From Candidatus Segatella intestinihominis (GTDB lineage Bacteria; Bacteroidota; Bacteroidia; Bacteroidales; Bacteroidaceae): DNA of 38,202 nt. The notes under the pieces were generated by a model. It saw nothing but the letters and a program-made list of their open reading frames with translations, was not told where the DNA came from and did not search any database. Position numbers and translations under genes: made by a program. Below are positions 7,543-15,402 of this stretch, one piece after another; the stretch's first letter is position 1, and each line of letters begins with the position of its first letter. Location: NCBI GenBank assembly GCA_900548535.1, contig URLG01000023.1, positions 1 through 38,202 of the forward strand. Direction: 5' to 3'.

Positions 7543-8916
7543 ATGGAAAATAAACAAGCAACATTAGAATTAGGTACGAAGCCGGTGGGCAAGCTGCTCA
7601 TTCAGTACGCCCTGCCAGCGATGATTGCAATGACCGCCTCCTCGCTCTACAACATCGTAGACCGTGCATTCATCGGTCAGGGTGTGGGAGCCATGGCCAT
7701 CTCGGGTCTCGCCATCACCTTCCCCTTCATGAACCTCACCACCGCCTTCGGAGCCGGTGTTGGCGTGGGAGCGTCCACAACCATCAGCGTGAAGCTGGGA
7801 CAAAAGGATTATGCCACAGCACAGAACATTCTGGGTAACACGATTTCTCTGAACCTCGTCATCGGTATCGGATTGAGCATCATCTGTCTGCTCTTCCTCG
7901 ACCCTATCCTGAGATTCTTCGGAGCCAGCGACCAGACGCTCATCTATGCCCACGAATATATGGTCATCATTCTGCTGGGAAATGTGGTGAGCCACATGTA
8001 TTTCGGCATGAACGGCCTGCTCCGAGCTGCGAGCAAGCCCAAGCAGGCGATGTACGCAACCATCTTCACGGTGGTGATGAACGTGATACTCGATGCCCTC
8101 TTCATCCTCGGTTTCAAATGGGGAATACAGGGTGCCGCCATCGCCACCATCCTATCGCAGCTGATGGCGCTGATGTGGCAGATCAAGCTCTTCAGCAACA
8201 AGAGCGAGCTGCTCCACTTCAAGAAAGGAATCTACAAGCTGAAGAGAAAACTCGTGGAAAAAATCATTGCCATCGGCATTTCGCCTTTCCTGATGAACGT
8301 GTGCGCCTGCATCATCGTCATCTTCATCAACAACCAGCTGGTGCGTTTCGGAAGCGACCTCTCGGTGGGTGCCTACGGAATAGCCAACGGTATTGCGATG
8401 GTGTTCATCATGTTCGTTTTAGGCGTAAACCAGGGAATGCAGCCTATTGCAGGATACAACTATGGTGCCCAGAAGCTGGACCGTCTGATGCGTGTACTGA
8501 ACCTGAGCATCATTGCTGCCACCGCCATCATGGTGACGGGATGGCTGATAGCGATGTTCCTGCCTTACTACTGCGCAAGACTCTTTACTACGGATAAAAC
8601 GCTGTTAGACCTGGGCATCAAGGCTATCAGAGTGGTGATGTTCTGCTTCCCAGTCATCGGGTTCCAGATGGTCATCACGAACTTCTTCCAGTGTATCGGA
8701 AAGGTGAAGATTAGCATCTTCCTCTCGCTCTCGAGACAGTTGCTCATTCTTCTGCCGCTCCTGGCTTTCCTGCCGATGATCTGGGATATTGACGGCGTAT
8801 GGTACAGTATGCCTATCTCCGACTTCTCAGCCTCAGTCATCGCCGCAATCGTAATGTTGTGGAACATGAAAAAGTTGAAGAAACAACATAGAGAAAACAT
8901 GAAAGTTAGTGATTAG
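7543..8916 (+). CDS. MATE family multidrug/metabolite efflux transporter
   Basis: 457-residue inner-membrane protein with twelve predicted membrane segments arranged as two related halves (about 15-220 and 240-450). ALPAMIAMTASSLYNIVDRAFIGQGVGAMA (read in parts) is the typical first helix pair of MATE proteins, and the second half begins GISPFLMNVCACIIVIFINNQL. MATE carriers export cationic drugs or metabolites using Na+ or H+ gradients; the substrate cannot be told from sequence. The stop codon (8914-8916) lies inside a heptamer repeat array. Confidence 0.92.
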   Translation: MENKQATLELGTKPVGKLLIQYALPAMIAMTASSLYNIVDRAFIGQGVGAMAISGLAITFPFMNLTTAFGAGVGVGASTTISVKLGQKDYATAQNILGNTISLNLVIGIGLSIICLLFLDPILRFFGASDQTLIYAHEYMVIILLGNVVSHMYFGMNGLLRAASKPKQAMYATIFTVVMNVILDALFILGFKWGIQGAAIATILSQLMALMWQIKLFSNKSELLHFKKGIYKLKRKLVEKIIAIGISPFLMNVCACIIVIFINNQLVRFGSDLSVGAYGIANGIAMVFIMFVLGVNQGMQPIAGYNYGAQKLDRLMRVLNLSIIAATAIMVTGWLIAMFLPYYCARLFTTDKTLLDLGIKAIRVVMFCFPVIGFQMVITNFFQCIGKVKISIFLSLSRQLLILLPLLAFLPMIWDIDGVWYSMPISDFSASVIAAIVMLWNMKKLKKQHRENMKVSD

Positions 8917-8982
8917 TGATTAATGATTAGTGATTAGTGATTAATGATTAGTGATTAATGATTAATGATTAGTGATTAATGA
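8906..8982. repeat. Heptamer tandem array, 11 copies of TTA(G/A)TGA
   Basis: Eleven contiguous 7-bp units, six TTAGTGA and five TTAATGA, run from the last codons of the MATE gene into the spacer. As 7 is not a multiple of 3 and each unit holds TAG/TGA or TAA/TGA-type stops, the array closes all three plus-strand frames. It is likely length-variable between strains (inference). Confidence 0.9.
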
Positions 8983-9001
8983 TTAACGGTTTTACTATTC
9001 A

Positions 9002-9037
9002 TAAAGTTCAATGTTCAAATCTCAAAGTTCAAAGTAA
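9002..9037. repeat. AAGTTCAA-type short repeats before the kinase gene
   Basis: The 36 bases before the ATG hold near-copies of AAGTTCAA and TGTTCAAA in tandem. They resemble the other 7-9 bp spacer repeats of this window in style, not in sequence. Confidence 0.45.
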
Positions 9038-9655
9038 ATGGAAAAGATTATCATCAACGTGGGTCGCCAGATAGGAAGCGGCGGCCATATCATCGCCGAG
9101 AAACTGGCGGAGGAATTCGGTTGCAAATGCTACGACCGTGAGCTGCTGAACCTGGCAGCCAAGGAGAGCGGATTCTCCGAGAAATTCTTCGAGCAGAACG
9201 ATGAACAGAAGGGATTCTTCAAGTCTCTCTTCCACTCTCATCTGCCTTTCCTGAGCGACAACAACTTTTATCACAACGACTTCTCGCAGGAAGGCTTATA
9301 TAAATTCCAGAGCGACGCCATCAGAAAGGCTGCCGACCAGGGCAACTGCGTGTTCGTGGGCAGAACCGCCGACTATGTGCTGCGTGATTACAAGAACGTA
9401 ATCAACATCTTCATCACCGCCAACATCGATGACCGCATCAAGGCTGTGTGCAAACGAAAGAACATCGACAGAGCCAGCGCCCGCAAGTTTATCGAAAGCC
9501 ACGAGGAGCAGCGTGCCTCTTACTACGATTACTATACAGGCAAGAAGTGGGGCCACAGCGAAAGCTACGACCTCTGCATCAACAGCAGCCTGCTGGGAAT
9601 AGAAGAGACAGAGAAGTTTATCGCAGAATTTATCAGAAAGAAATTTAACTTATAA
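9038..9655 (+). CDS. Cytidylate kinase-like family protein
   Basis: 205 residues. The N-terminus IIINVGRQIGSGGHIIAEKLA is the modified P-loop of the cytidylate-kinase-like (AAA_26) family, followed by CKCYDRELLNLAAKESG and, later, CVFVGRTADYVL and IFITANIDDRIKAVCKRK. The chain is a predicted nucleoside or nucleotide kinase of unproven substrate. The true cytidylate kinase of this genome is encoded at 33322-34014, so this one probably does another job. The purT ATG follows after only 4 bases, implying a shared transcript and perhaps a link to nucleotide metabolism (inference). Confidence 0.85.
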   Translation: MEKIIINVGRQIGSGGHIIAEKLAEEFGCKCYDRELLNLAAKESGFSEKFFEQNDEQKGFFKSLFHSHLPFLSDNNFYHNDFSQEGLYKFQSDAIRKAADQGNCVFVGRTADYVLRDYKNVINIFITANIDDRIKAVCKRKNIDRASARKFIESHEEQRASYYDYYTGKKWGHSESYDLCINSSLLGIEETEKFIAEFIRKKFNL

Positions 9656-9659
9656 TATA

Positions 9660-10841
9660 ATGAAGAAGATTATGCTTTTGGGCTCAGGCGAACTGGGCAA
9701 GGAGTTTACCATCGCCGCAAAGCGAGCAGGACAGTACGTCATCGCTTGCGACAAGTATGACAATGCACCAGCCATGCAGGTAGCCGACGAGCGGGAAGTG
9801 TTCTCGATGCTCGATGGCGACGCATTGACCGCTGTGGTTGAAAAACATCACCCAGACATCATCGTGCCTGAGATTGAAGCTATCCGCACCGAGCGACTCT
9901 TCGACTTCGAGAAGGAGGGCATTCAGATTGTGCCTTCTGCACGTGCCGTGAACTACACCATGAACCGCCGTGCCATCCGTGACCTCGCTGCCAAGGAGCT
10001 AGGTTTGAGAACAGCCAAGTATTTCTATGCCAAGACCTTCGAGGAGTTTAAGAACGCTGCCGACGAGATTGGTTTCCCATGCGTGGTAAAACCATTGATG
10101 AGCAGCAGCGGCCATGGTCAGAGCTATGTTCACAACGACGATGAGCTGAAGGAAGCCTACAAGGAGGCGATGGAGGAAGGCAGAGGCGACGTGAAGGAAG
10201 TCATCATCGAGGAATTTATCGACTTCGACTCAGAGTTCACCCTACTCACCGTGACCCAAAAGGATGGTCCTACCCTCTTCTGCCCACCTATCGGACATGT
10301 ACAGAAGGGCGGCGACTATCGTGAGAGTTGGCAGCCATTCCATCTGCCAGAGGCTGCGCTGAAGCAGGCTGAGCACATCGCAGGCGAGGTAACCAAGACA
10401 TTGACCGGTGCCGGACTGTGGGGCGTGGAGTTCTTCCTCACCAAGCAGGGAGAGGTCATCTTCTCAGAGTTGAGCCCACGTCCACACGATACGGGTATGG
10501 TAACCCTGGGTCACACCACCAACCTCTCAGAGTTTGAGCTCCACTTCCGTGCCGTGATGGGCTTGCCTATCGCAGGCATACATCTGGAGCATTACGGTTG
10601 TTCTGCCGTCATCCTCTCTCCAGAGGAAAGCACCGAGCCTCTCCACTACAACATGCTCGATGCCCTGAAGGAAGACCGCACCCGCATCCGCATCTTTGGC
10701 AAGCCAGAGGCTCACGTGGGCAGACGTATGGGCGTAGTGCTCTGCTATGGCGAGGTGGGCGCAGACCTCAATGCCCTCCGCGACAAGGCAAAGCGCTTGG
10801 CAAAGACCGTATTGGGCACCGACCCATATATGAAGAAATAA
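9660..10841 (+). CDS. purT: Formate-dependent phosphoribosylglycinamide formyltransferase (GAR transformylase 2)
   Basis: 393-residue ATP-grasp enzyme of purine synthesis that converts GAR, formate and ATP into formyl-GAR. MLLGSGELGKEFTIAAKRAG is the N-terminal nucleotide fold, VPEIEAIRTERL is the family signature, CVVKPLMSSSGHGQS is the ATP-grasp lysine loop, and VEFFLTKQGEVIFSELSPRPHDTGMV (read in parts) holds the metal-binding Glu residues. Length equals that of E. coli PurT (392). It is the second gene after the cytidylate-kinase-like gene (4-bp gap) and is followed by a perfect hairpin. Confidence 0.96.
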   Translation: MKKIMLLGSGELGKEFTIAAKRAGQYVIACDKYDNAPAMQVADEREVFSMLDGDALTAVVEKHHPDIIVPEIEAIRTERLFDFEKEGIQIVPSARAVNYTMNRRAIRDLAAKELGLRTAKYFYAKTFEEFKNAADEIGFPCVVKPLMSSSGHGQSYVHNDDELKEAYKEAMEEGRGDVKEVIIEEFIDFDSEFTLLTVTQKDGPTLFCPPIGHVQKGGDYRESWQPFHLPEAALKQAEHIAGEVTKTLTGAGLWGVEFFLTKQGEVIFSELSPRPHDTGMVTLGHTTNLSEFELHFRAVMGLPIAGIHLEHYGCSAVILSPEESTEPLHYNMLDALKEDRTRIRIFGKPEAHVGRRMGVVLCYGEVGADLNALRDKAKRLAKTVLGTDPYMKK

Positions 10842-10856
10842 GATTAGCAAGAAATA

Positions 10857-10889
10857 CTGGGAGGGCAGGTAACAAACCTGCCCTCCCAG
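10857..10889 (+). terminator. Perfect 14-bp hairpin after purT
   Basis: CTGGGAGGGCAGGT (10857-10870) and its exact complement (10876-10889) flank the loop AACAA. It sits 15 bases past the purT stop. The following bases are only moderately T-rich (CAACGCTTTCTTAT), so termination may be weaker than the stem suggests. Confidence 0.75.
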
Positions 10890-10904
10890 CAACGCTTTCT
10901 TATA

Positions 10905-10930
10905 TGTTAACAGTTTAACAGTTAACAGTT
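10905..10930. repeat. TTAACAGT repeats before the MBOAT gene
   Basis: Three overlapping TTAACAGT copies between the purT hairpin and the MBOAT start. No TAnnTTTG element was found in this spacer, so the promoter of the next operon is not identified. Confidence 0.55.
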
Positions 10931-10951
10931 CGTTTTCTGCATACTATCACG

Positions 10952-12310
10952 ATGATATACAACTCCCTTCTATACATTATCCTCTTCCCCCTACTCTTTC
11001 TGCTGGTATATGCAGTCCAGGGAAGCACCATCAAAAAGTATCTTTTGCTGGTCATTTCCTATACCCTTTACTGTTATTACAATCAGCAGTTGGTAGCGAT
11101 ACTCCTCCTCGTTACCCTTATTTCGTATGGTTCGGCATGGATTTGGGATAGGAAGGCAAAACCGGGAGCTAGCAAGAACCTGCGCAAGTGGATGCTCTCG
11201 CTATCAGTGATAGTCACCATTCTACCCTTGCTATTCTATAGGCATGCCTTGGTAGCCCCACTGGGCATCTCCTTCTTCACATTCCAGGCCTTGAGCTATC
11301 TCTTCGATGTGTACCGAGGCAAATATCCCGCAGAGCGAAACCTAGCCAACTATGCACTCTACGTAGCCTTTTTCCCATCAGTGATAGCAGGACCCATCAA
11401 TCGGTATGATGCCTTGAAGCCACAGTTTCTGCATCTCGCTCGCCCCGACTATCAAGCGATGGCGAAGGGACTGAAGATGATACTTTGGGGCATGTTTCTA
11501 AAAACGGTGATAGCCGACCGATTGTTGCTCTACGTGAATCCTGTGCTCGACAACTACCAGCAGCACAGTGGATCGGAACTGCTCACGGCATCCGTGCTCT
11601 ACTCCATCCAGCTCTACACCGACTTTGCAGGCTACTCACTCCTAGCCATCGGTTCGGCAGCCATGCTCGGCAGCCGATTGCAACAAAACTTCCACAATCC
11701 CTACTTTGCCACCTGCATCACAGACTTCTGGCATCGCTGGCACATCAGTCTGTCACAGTGGTTGCGCGATTACATCTACATTCCCCTGGGCGGCAGTCGA
11801 TGCAGCAAGGGGCGCACCTATCTCAACATTCTGATTACCTTCCTGGTGAGCGGCATCTGGCATGGAGCCAACTGGACTTTCCTGGTTTGGGGAGCCCTGC
11901 ACGGAGCATTCCAAGCCGCAGAGAAAGCCCTGGGCATCGCCAAGAAGACAAGCCCATCACAAGTACGATGGAAGCGAAGAAGCATCAGATTGATTCAAAT
12001 ATTGATTACCTTCGGCCTCATCAACCTGTTCTGGATTTTCTTCCGAATGCCATCCATCAGCGATGCTCTGGCAGTAATCCAACGAATATTTACGGAGCAA
12101 GACATGCACTTCTGGGTGTTTGAGAAATTCATCGTCATCTTCATCGCAATGGCATTCATCAAGGATCTCATCGACGAGATTCGCCCAGAGCTCAATCCCT
12201 TTCATCATCCGAAGGCGTGGGTAAGATGGGCAAGTTATCTCATCGTAGCCACCAGCATCTGTCTCTTCGGTGTGTTTGATGCCGGGCAATTCATCTATGC
12301 CGGATTCTAG
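10952..12310 (+). CDS. MBOAT family membrane O-acyltransferase (AlgI/DltB-like)
   Basis: 452-residue polytopic membrane protein. The family landmarks are LGISFFTFQALSYLFDVYRG (about 104-123), YTDFAGYSLLAIG (222-234), DFWHRWHISLSQWLRDYIYI (258-277) and FLVSGIWHGANWTFLVWGALHG, with the catalytic histidine at H304. Relatives carry acyl (often acetyl) groups across the inner membrane for transfer onto alginate, D-alanylated polymers or other surface glycans. It starts a four-gene cassette: the next gene, 36 bp on, encodes a membrane-anchored SGNH-like protein of the kind that partners MBOAT acyltransferases. The substrate is not known. Confidence 0.92.
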   Translation: MIYNSLLYIILFPLLFLLVYAVQGSTIKKYLLLVISYTLYCYYNQQLVAILLLVTLISYGSAWIWDRKAKPGASKNLRKWMLSLSVIVTILPLLFYRHALVAPLGISFFTFQALSYLFDVYRGKYPAERNLANYALYVAFFPSVIAGPINRYDALKPQFLHLARPDYQAMAKGLKMILWGMFLKTVIADRLLLYVNPVLDNYQQHSGSELLTASVLYSIQLYTDFAGYSLLAIGSAAMLGSRLQQNFHNPYFATCITDFWHRWHISLSQWLRDYIYIPLGGSRCSKGRTYLNILITFLVSGIWHGANWTFLVWGALHGAFQAAEKALGIAKKTSPSQVRWKRRSIRLIQILITFGLINLFWIFFRMPSISDALAVIQRIFTEQDMHFWVFEKFIVIFIAMAFIKDLIDEIRPELNPFHHPKAWVRWASYLIVATSICLFGVFDAGQFIYAGF

Positions 12311-12314
12311 GCTT

Positions 12315-12333
12315 ACACATTATTATATATATA
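12315..12333. repeat. AT-rich spacer motif ACACATTATTATATATATA
   Basis: This motif lies 14 bases before the start codon of the next gene. Close relatives occur at 24378-24397, 29390-29408 and 33296-33314, each near a start codon. Confidence 0.45.
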
Positions 12334-12346
12334 GCAAATATACAAA

Positions 12347-13222
12347 ATGAAAAGATTGATTAGCAGAATCGCCCTCTTCCTCGTCTTGATGACATTCGTC
12401 TATGCCATCACCACGCAGGTATTCTCTCGCTTGGAGCAACACGCTCAGGGTGAGAGCCAACGACTCAGCTACATACACAACAGGCTGGTAGCCGACAGCA
12501 TCATCATGGGGTCGTCCAGAGCCTTGCATCATTACAATCCCCAGCTGCTGGGCAATTACTATAACGTGGGAGAAGACCGCATGGGCATCCTCTTCAACTA
12601 CGGCAGACTCTTGCTGCTCCGAGAGCGCCACATGCCCAAGAAGATCATCTACGACGTAGAGCCCGACTACGACCTGCTGGACCAAGGCGACAACGACAGC
12701 TACCTGGGGCCGCTGCGCCCTTACTATCATCGTCCCGGCATCCAAGCGATATTTTGGGATGTAGACTCCACCGAGCGCATCAAGATGCTCTTCCCCTTCT
12801 ACCCCTATAATGGCAGGCTGATGAAACTCCTAGCCGACAACACGCATCCCCTGATGAGCTACACCAAAGGATACTCACCCTACGAAGGCTGCGAAGCCAT
12901 CGTGCCCGAGAAATTGCCGCAAGACAAGCTAGACCCTCTGAAACTGGAGTATCTCAAGAAGCTGATTCGGCTGTGCCAGGCATCACATACAGAGTTGATA
13001 TTTGCCGCATCGCCCCAACTGTCTTATCAGAGCGACTCGGTATATCAGGCATTCCAAGCCATCTGCCAGCAAGAAAGAATTCCTTTCTTCAATCACTTCT
13101 GCGATACCGCCTACACCCATCACAGGGCATATTTTCACAATGCCAACCATCTGAACAGGATAGGCTCCAACATCTATACGAAGGAAATCAGAAAGGAAAT
13201 CAACAATAAAAAGCGAAAGTAA
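12347..13222 (+). CDS. Membrane-anchored SGNH/DltD-like protein, MBOAT partner
   Basis: 291 residues with an N-terminal signal anchor (ISRIALFLVLMTFVYAITT, about 5-23) and the rest predicted outside the inner membrane. IIMGSSRALHHY (53-63) matches the nucleophile block of SGNH hydrolase-like proteins (GSS in place of GDS), and NANHLNRIG (265-273) matches the C-terminal His block (H268). The position three residues before this His, normally Asp, is Asn265. Such proteins work with MBOAT transporters as the final acyl transferase or esterase on surface polymers. The assignment rests on these two blocks and on the adjacent MBOAT gene; no close family name is claimed. Confidence 0.65.
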   Translation: MKRLISRIALFLVLMTFVYAITTQVFSRLEQHAQGESQRLSYIHNRLVADSIIMGSSRALHHYNPQLLGNYYNVGEDRMGILFNYGRLLLLRERHMPKKIIYDVEPDYDLLDQGDNDSYLGPLRPYYHRPGIQAIFWDVDSTERIKMLFPFYPYNGRLMKLLADNTHPLMSYTKGYSPYEGCEAIVPEKLPQDKLDPLKLEYLKKLIRLCQASHTELIFAASPQLSYQSDSVYQAFQAICQQERIPFFNHFCDTAYTHHRAYFHNANHLNRIGSNIYTKEIRKEINNKKRK

Positions 13223-13254
13223 TCGTTATCAATATAAAAACAAGCTGTTGATAC

Positions 13255-13668
13255 ATGAAAGAAATAGGAAAAATCATCACATTACACACCATATCCGATC
13301 CTAGAGGCAACCTGACCGTGGCAGAGGAGAACATCGACCTCCCCTTCGACCTGAAGCGAGCCTACTGGATAACTGACGTTCCCCAGGATGGCAGCCGAGG
13401 CGGTCATGCCCACAAGCGCCTAAAACAAGTGCTCATAGCGGTTCACGGCTCATTCACCGTATCCCTGGACAACGGCAAGGAGAAGAAGAAGTATCTGCTG
13501 GACAAACCTACCGAAGGTCTCTTCATTGCAACCGAGATATGGCGCACGCTGGATGATTTCTCAGCCGGTGCCGTATGCCTGGTACTAGCCTCCGAGCTAT
13601 ACGATCCCGAAGACTATCTCTATGAATACGACGAATTTCTAGAATATGTCAATAACAAGAAAGACTAG
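13255..13668 (+). CDS. QdtA/FdtA/WxcM-like sugar 3,4-ketoisomerase (cupin)
   Basis: 137-residue single-domain cupin. LHTISDPRGNLTVAEE (residues 10-25), RAYWITDVPQDGSRGGHAHK (35-54) and VLIAVHGSFTVSLDNG are the family pattern; GGHAHK carries the catalytic histidines. Members isomerise dTDP-4-keto-6-deoxyglucose to the 3-keto sugar that is then aminated to Fuc3N or Qui3N for O-antigen and S-layer glycans. No aminotransferase or dTDP-glucose enzyme lies in the window, so either these are elsewhere or the protein has another role. It lies 32 bp after the SGNH-like gene and 9 bp before the acyltransferase-like gene. Confidence 0.85.
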   Translation: MKEIGKIITLHTISDPRGNLTVAEENIDLPFDLKRAYWITDVPQDGSRGGHAHKRLKQVLIAVHGSFTVSLDNGKEKKKYLLDKPTEGLFIATEIWRTLDDFSAGAVCLVLASELYDPEDYLYEYDEFLEYVNNKKD

Positions 13669-13677
13669 ATAAACAAT

Positions 13678-14652
13678 ATGTTTGAAATCAAACGATACAA
13701 CCCGAGCCTCAAGAAGACTTGGGACCAATATGTAAAGAAGGCTCGCAACTCCACGTTCCTGTTCTATCGTGACTATATGGACTACCATTCCGATAGATTC
13801 CACGACCACTCCCTCCTCTTCTTCAAGGGCAATCATCTGCACTCTATCCTGCCCGCCCATGAGAAGGAAGAAGCCACCGGAGGAGAGAACAATTCCGAGA
13901 AGACGAAGCTATTCTGCTCACACCTCGGTCTTACATACGGCGGACTCATCATGGATAAGGACGTGACGGCAGCCGACGTGGTAGAACTCTTCAAGGAACT
14001 CAACACTTACCTTAAGGCGCAAGGTTTCAAGAGAGCCATCTACAAGCCCGTACCTTGGGTGTATCACCAGTTGCCATCCGAGGAAGATCTCTATGCACTC
14101 TATTGGCAGTGCCATGCCCGCATCATACAGCGCGATATGGGCACCACCATCTTTATGCAGGAGCATCTGAGATGGAGAAAAGACCGCCGTCGCCGACTTA
14201 AGAATGCGCTGGAGGCAGGAGTCGAGGTAAAGAGAACGGACGACTTTACCAGTTTCTGGAAAGTATTGGATAACAATCTGCAAGAGCGCCATCACGTACA
14301 TCCCGTCCATACGCTAGCCGAGATAGAACTATTGCATTGCCGTTTTCCCGAGAACATCGTGCAATACAATGCTTATTATCAGGGCAAAGTGGTGGCTGGT
14401 ATGACCTTCTATATCTCTCGCAACATGGTGCATGGACAATATTGCTCCTCCAATGACACAGGCAAGGAGCTAGGAGCCGTGGATGCCATCTACGACAAGG
14501 TGATGTATCATGACTATGCCGACTACAAATATCTGGACTTCGGCCGCTCTACCGAGGGAATCGGAGATGTGCTCAACGAGGGATTGATAGCACAGAAAGA
14601 AGGATTCGGAGGCAGAGGAGTCATCTATGATACATACGAATGGGATATCTAA
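13678..14652 (+). CDS. FemAB/GNAT-like acyltransferase
   Basis: 324 residues with a two-domain GNAT layout as in FemAB-type proteins. The N-terminal half (FLFYRDYMDYHSDRF, then SHLGLTYGGLIM, KRAIYKPVPWVYH) and the C-terminal half (RWRKDRRRRLKNALEAGVEV, FPENIVQYNAYYQGKVVAGM, then KYLDFGRSTEG) match the Acetyltransf_6-type group. Such enzymes move acyl groups from acyl-CoA or aminoacyl-tRNA to amino groups. In this cassette an amino sugar or glycan is a reasonable acceptor (inference). It is the last gene, 9 bp after the ketoisomerase gene, and ends at a shared terminator. Confidence 0.72.
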   Translation: MFEIKRYNPSLKKTWDQYVKKARNSTFLFYRDYMDYHSDRFHDHSLLFFKGNHLHSILPAHEKEEATGGENNSEKTKLFCSHLGLTYGGLIMDKDVTAADVVELFKELNTYLKAQGFKRAIYKPVPWVYHQLPSEEDLYALYWQCHARIIQRDMGTTIFMQEHLRWRKDRRRRLKNALEAGVEVKRTDDFTSFWKVLDNNLQERHHVHPVHTLAEIELLHCRFPENIVQYNAYYQGKVVAGMTFYISRNMVHGQYCSSNDTGKELGAVDAIYDKVMYHDYADYKYLDFGRSTEGIGDVLNEGLIAQKEGFGGRGVIYDTYEWDI

Positions 14653-14654
14653 TG

Positions 14655-14672
14655 TTTAACAGTTAAACAGTT
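14655..14672. repeat. TTTAACAGT repeats after the acyltransferase gene
   Basis: Two near-copies of TTTAACAGTT lie between the stop codon and the terminator hairpin. Confidence 0.5.
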
Positions 14673-14674
14673 AT

Positions 14675-14717
14675 AAAATGAATGGAGCCCGCCAGTTTGG
14701 CGGGCTCCATTCATTTT
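14675..14717. terminator. Bidirectional terminator, perfect 20-bp stem
   Basis: AAAATGAATGGAGCCCGCCA (14675-14694) pairs without mismatch with 14698-14717 around a 3-base loop. A-rich and T-rich ends make it a terminator for both the plus-strand cassette and the minus-strand lut operon. Its right end covers part of the lutC stop codon (14716-14718). Confidence 0.88.
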
Positions 14718-15342
14718 ATATCAGCACTACGGTTACGCCTCTGGCAGCCTGCGCACCCATTACGAGTGCCTGCTCGATGTCGGCAGTCTTGGAAGGACCG
14801 CTGATGAAGGTTCCAAAGTTGTATCTTGGATCCATCTCTATCACATCGTAAGCCTCATGCATGTTATCAACAATACCATCTCTATCCAAGAATATTACGA
14901 GATACTCTGAGATAAAGAGCATAGCCTTCTCCTTCATAGTCTGAGGAATCCAGACGCAGCCATTCTCAGCTACACCTATCTGTCCACGAACGATACCCAC
15001 ATCGGTACCATTCAGTCCGTTAGCCTCAGCCACGGTATCAGGATTGCGAAGCTTCACCTTGTCAGGATTGCACTTGCCTGCCGCATTGTTTACCAACTTA
15101 GACAACTCTATCTCTGGCAGATTGGTGGCAAACACCTCTGCATCAGGATAAGCCATGCGAACCAAGTCGTTAGGGTCATCATCCTTAGACGCCTCTATCA
15201 CATGACCACCCACAGCCTTCGTCATCTCGATAAACTGCTGGAGGATATCTACATATTGGATGCCATCTATCTTCATATCAGGCATATCGTATTGAACGTG
15301 CGTATTCTTACGCAACTTGTTCAGAAAATCTTCCTTTTTCAT
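14716..15342 (-). CDS. lutC: LutC-like LUD-domain protein (lactate utilisation)
   Basis: 208-residue LUD (LutC/YkgG) domain protein. MKKEDFLNKLRKNTH is the usual N-terminal helix; GLNGTDVGIVRGQIGVAENGCVWI (read in parts) and YNFGTFISGPSKTADIEQALVMGAQAARGV (read in parts) are the conserved C-terminal core ending with the SGPSxTADIE motif. It is the third gene of lutA-lutB-lutC, the cytoplasmic complex that oxidises L-lactate to pyruvate. The 60-bp gap to lutB holds CTTCACT-type repeats. The stop codon is inside the terminator stem. Confidence 0.9.
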   Translation of the reverse strand: MKKEDFLNKLRKNTHVQYDMPDMKIDGIQYVDILQQFIEMTKAVGGHVIEASKDDDPNDLVRMAYPDAEVFATNLPEIELSKLVNNAAGKCNPDKVKLRNPDTVAEANGLNGTDVGIVRGQIGVAENGCVWIPQTMKEKAMLFISEYLVIFLDRDGIVDNMHEAYDVIEMDPRYNFGTFISGPSKTADIEQALVMGAQAARGVTVVLI

Positions 15343-15402
15343 CTTTCTTCAAATGAATTCTTCACTCTTCGTTCTTCACTCTTCACTCTTCACTTACCTC
15401 AC
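15343..15402. repeat. CTTCACT-type repeats in the lutB-lutC spacer
   Basis: The spacer holds several imperfect tandem copies of CTTCACT/CTTCGTT (about 15357-15396). It is another example of a 7-bp repeat confined to a gene spacer. Confidence 0.5.

Noticed and set aside
8906..8982. CRISPR-like array of short repeats
   Set aside because: Units of 7 bp are contiguous with no unique spacers, and no cas genes are near.
9038..9655. The housekeeping cmk gene
   Set aside because: The P-loop (GRQIGSGG) is of the cytidylate-kinase-like family, and a canonical cmk is present at 33322-34014.
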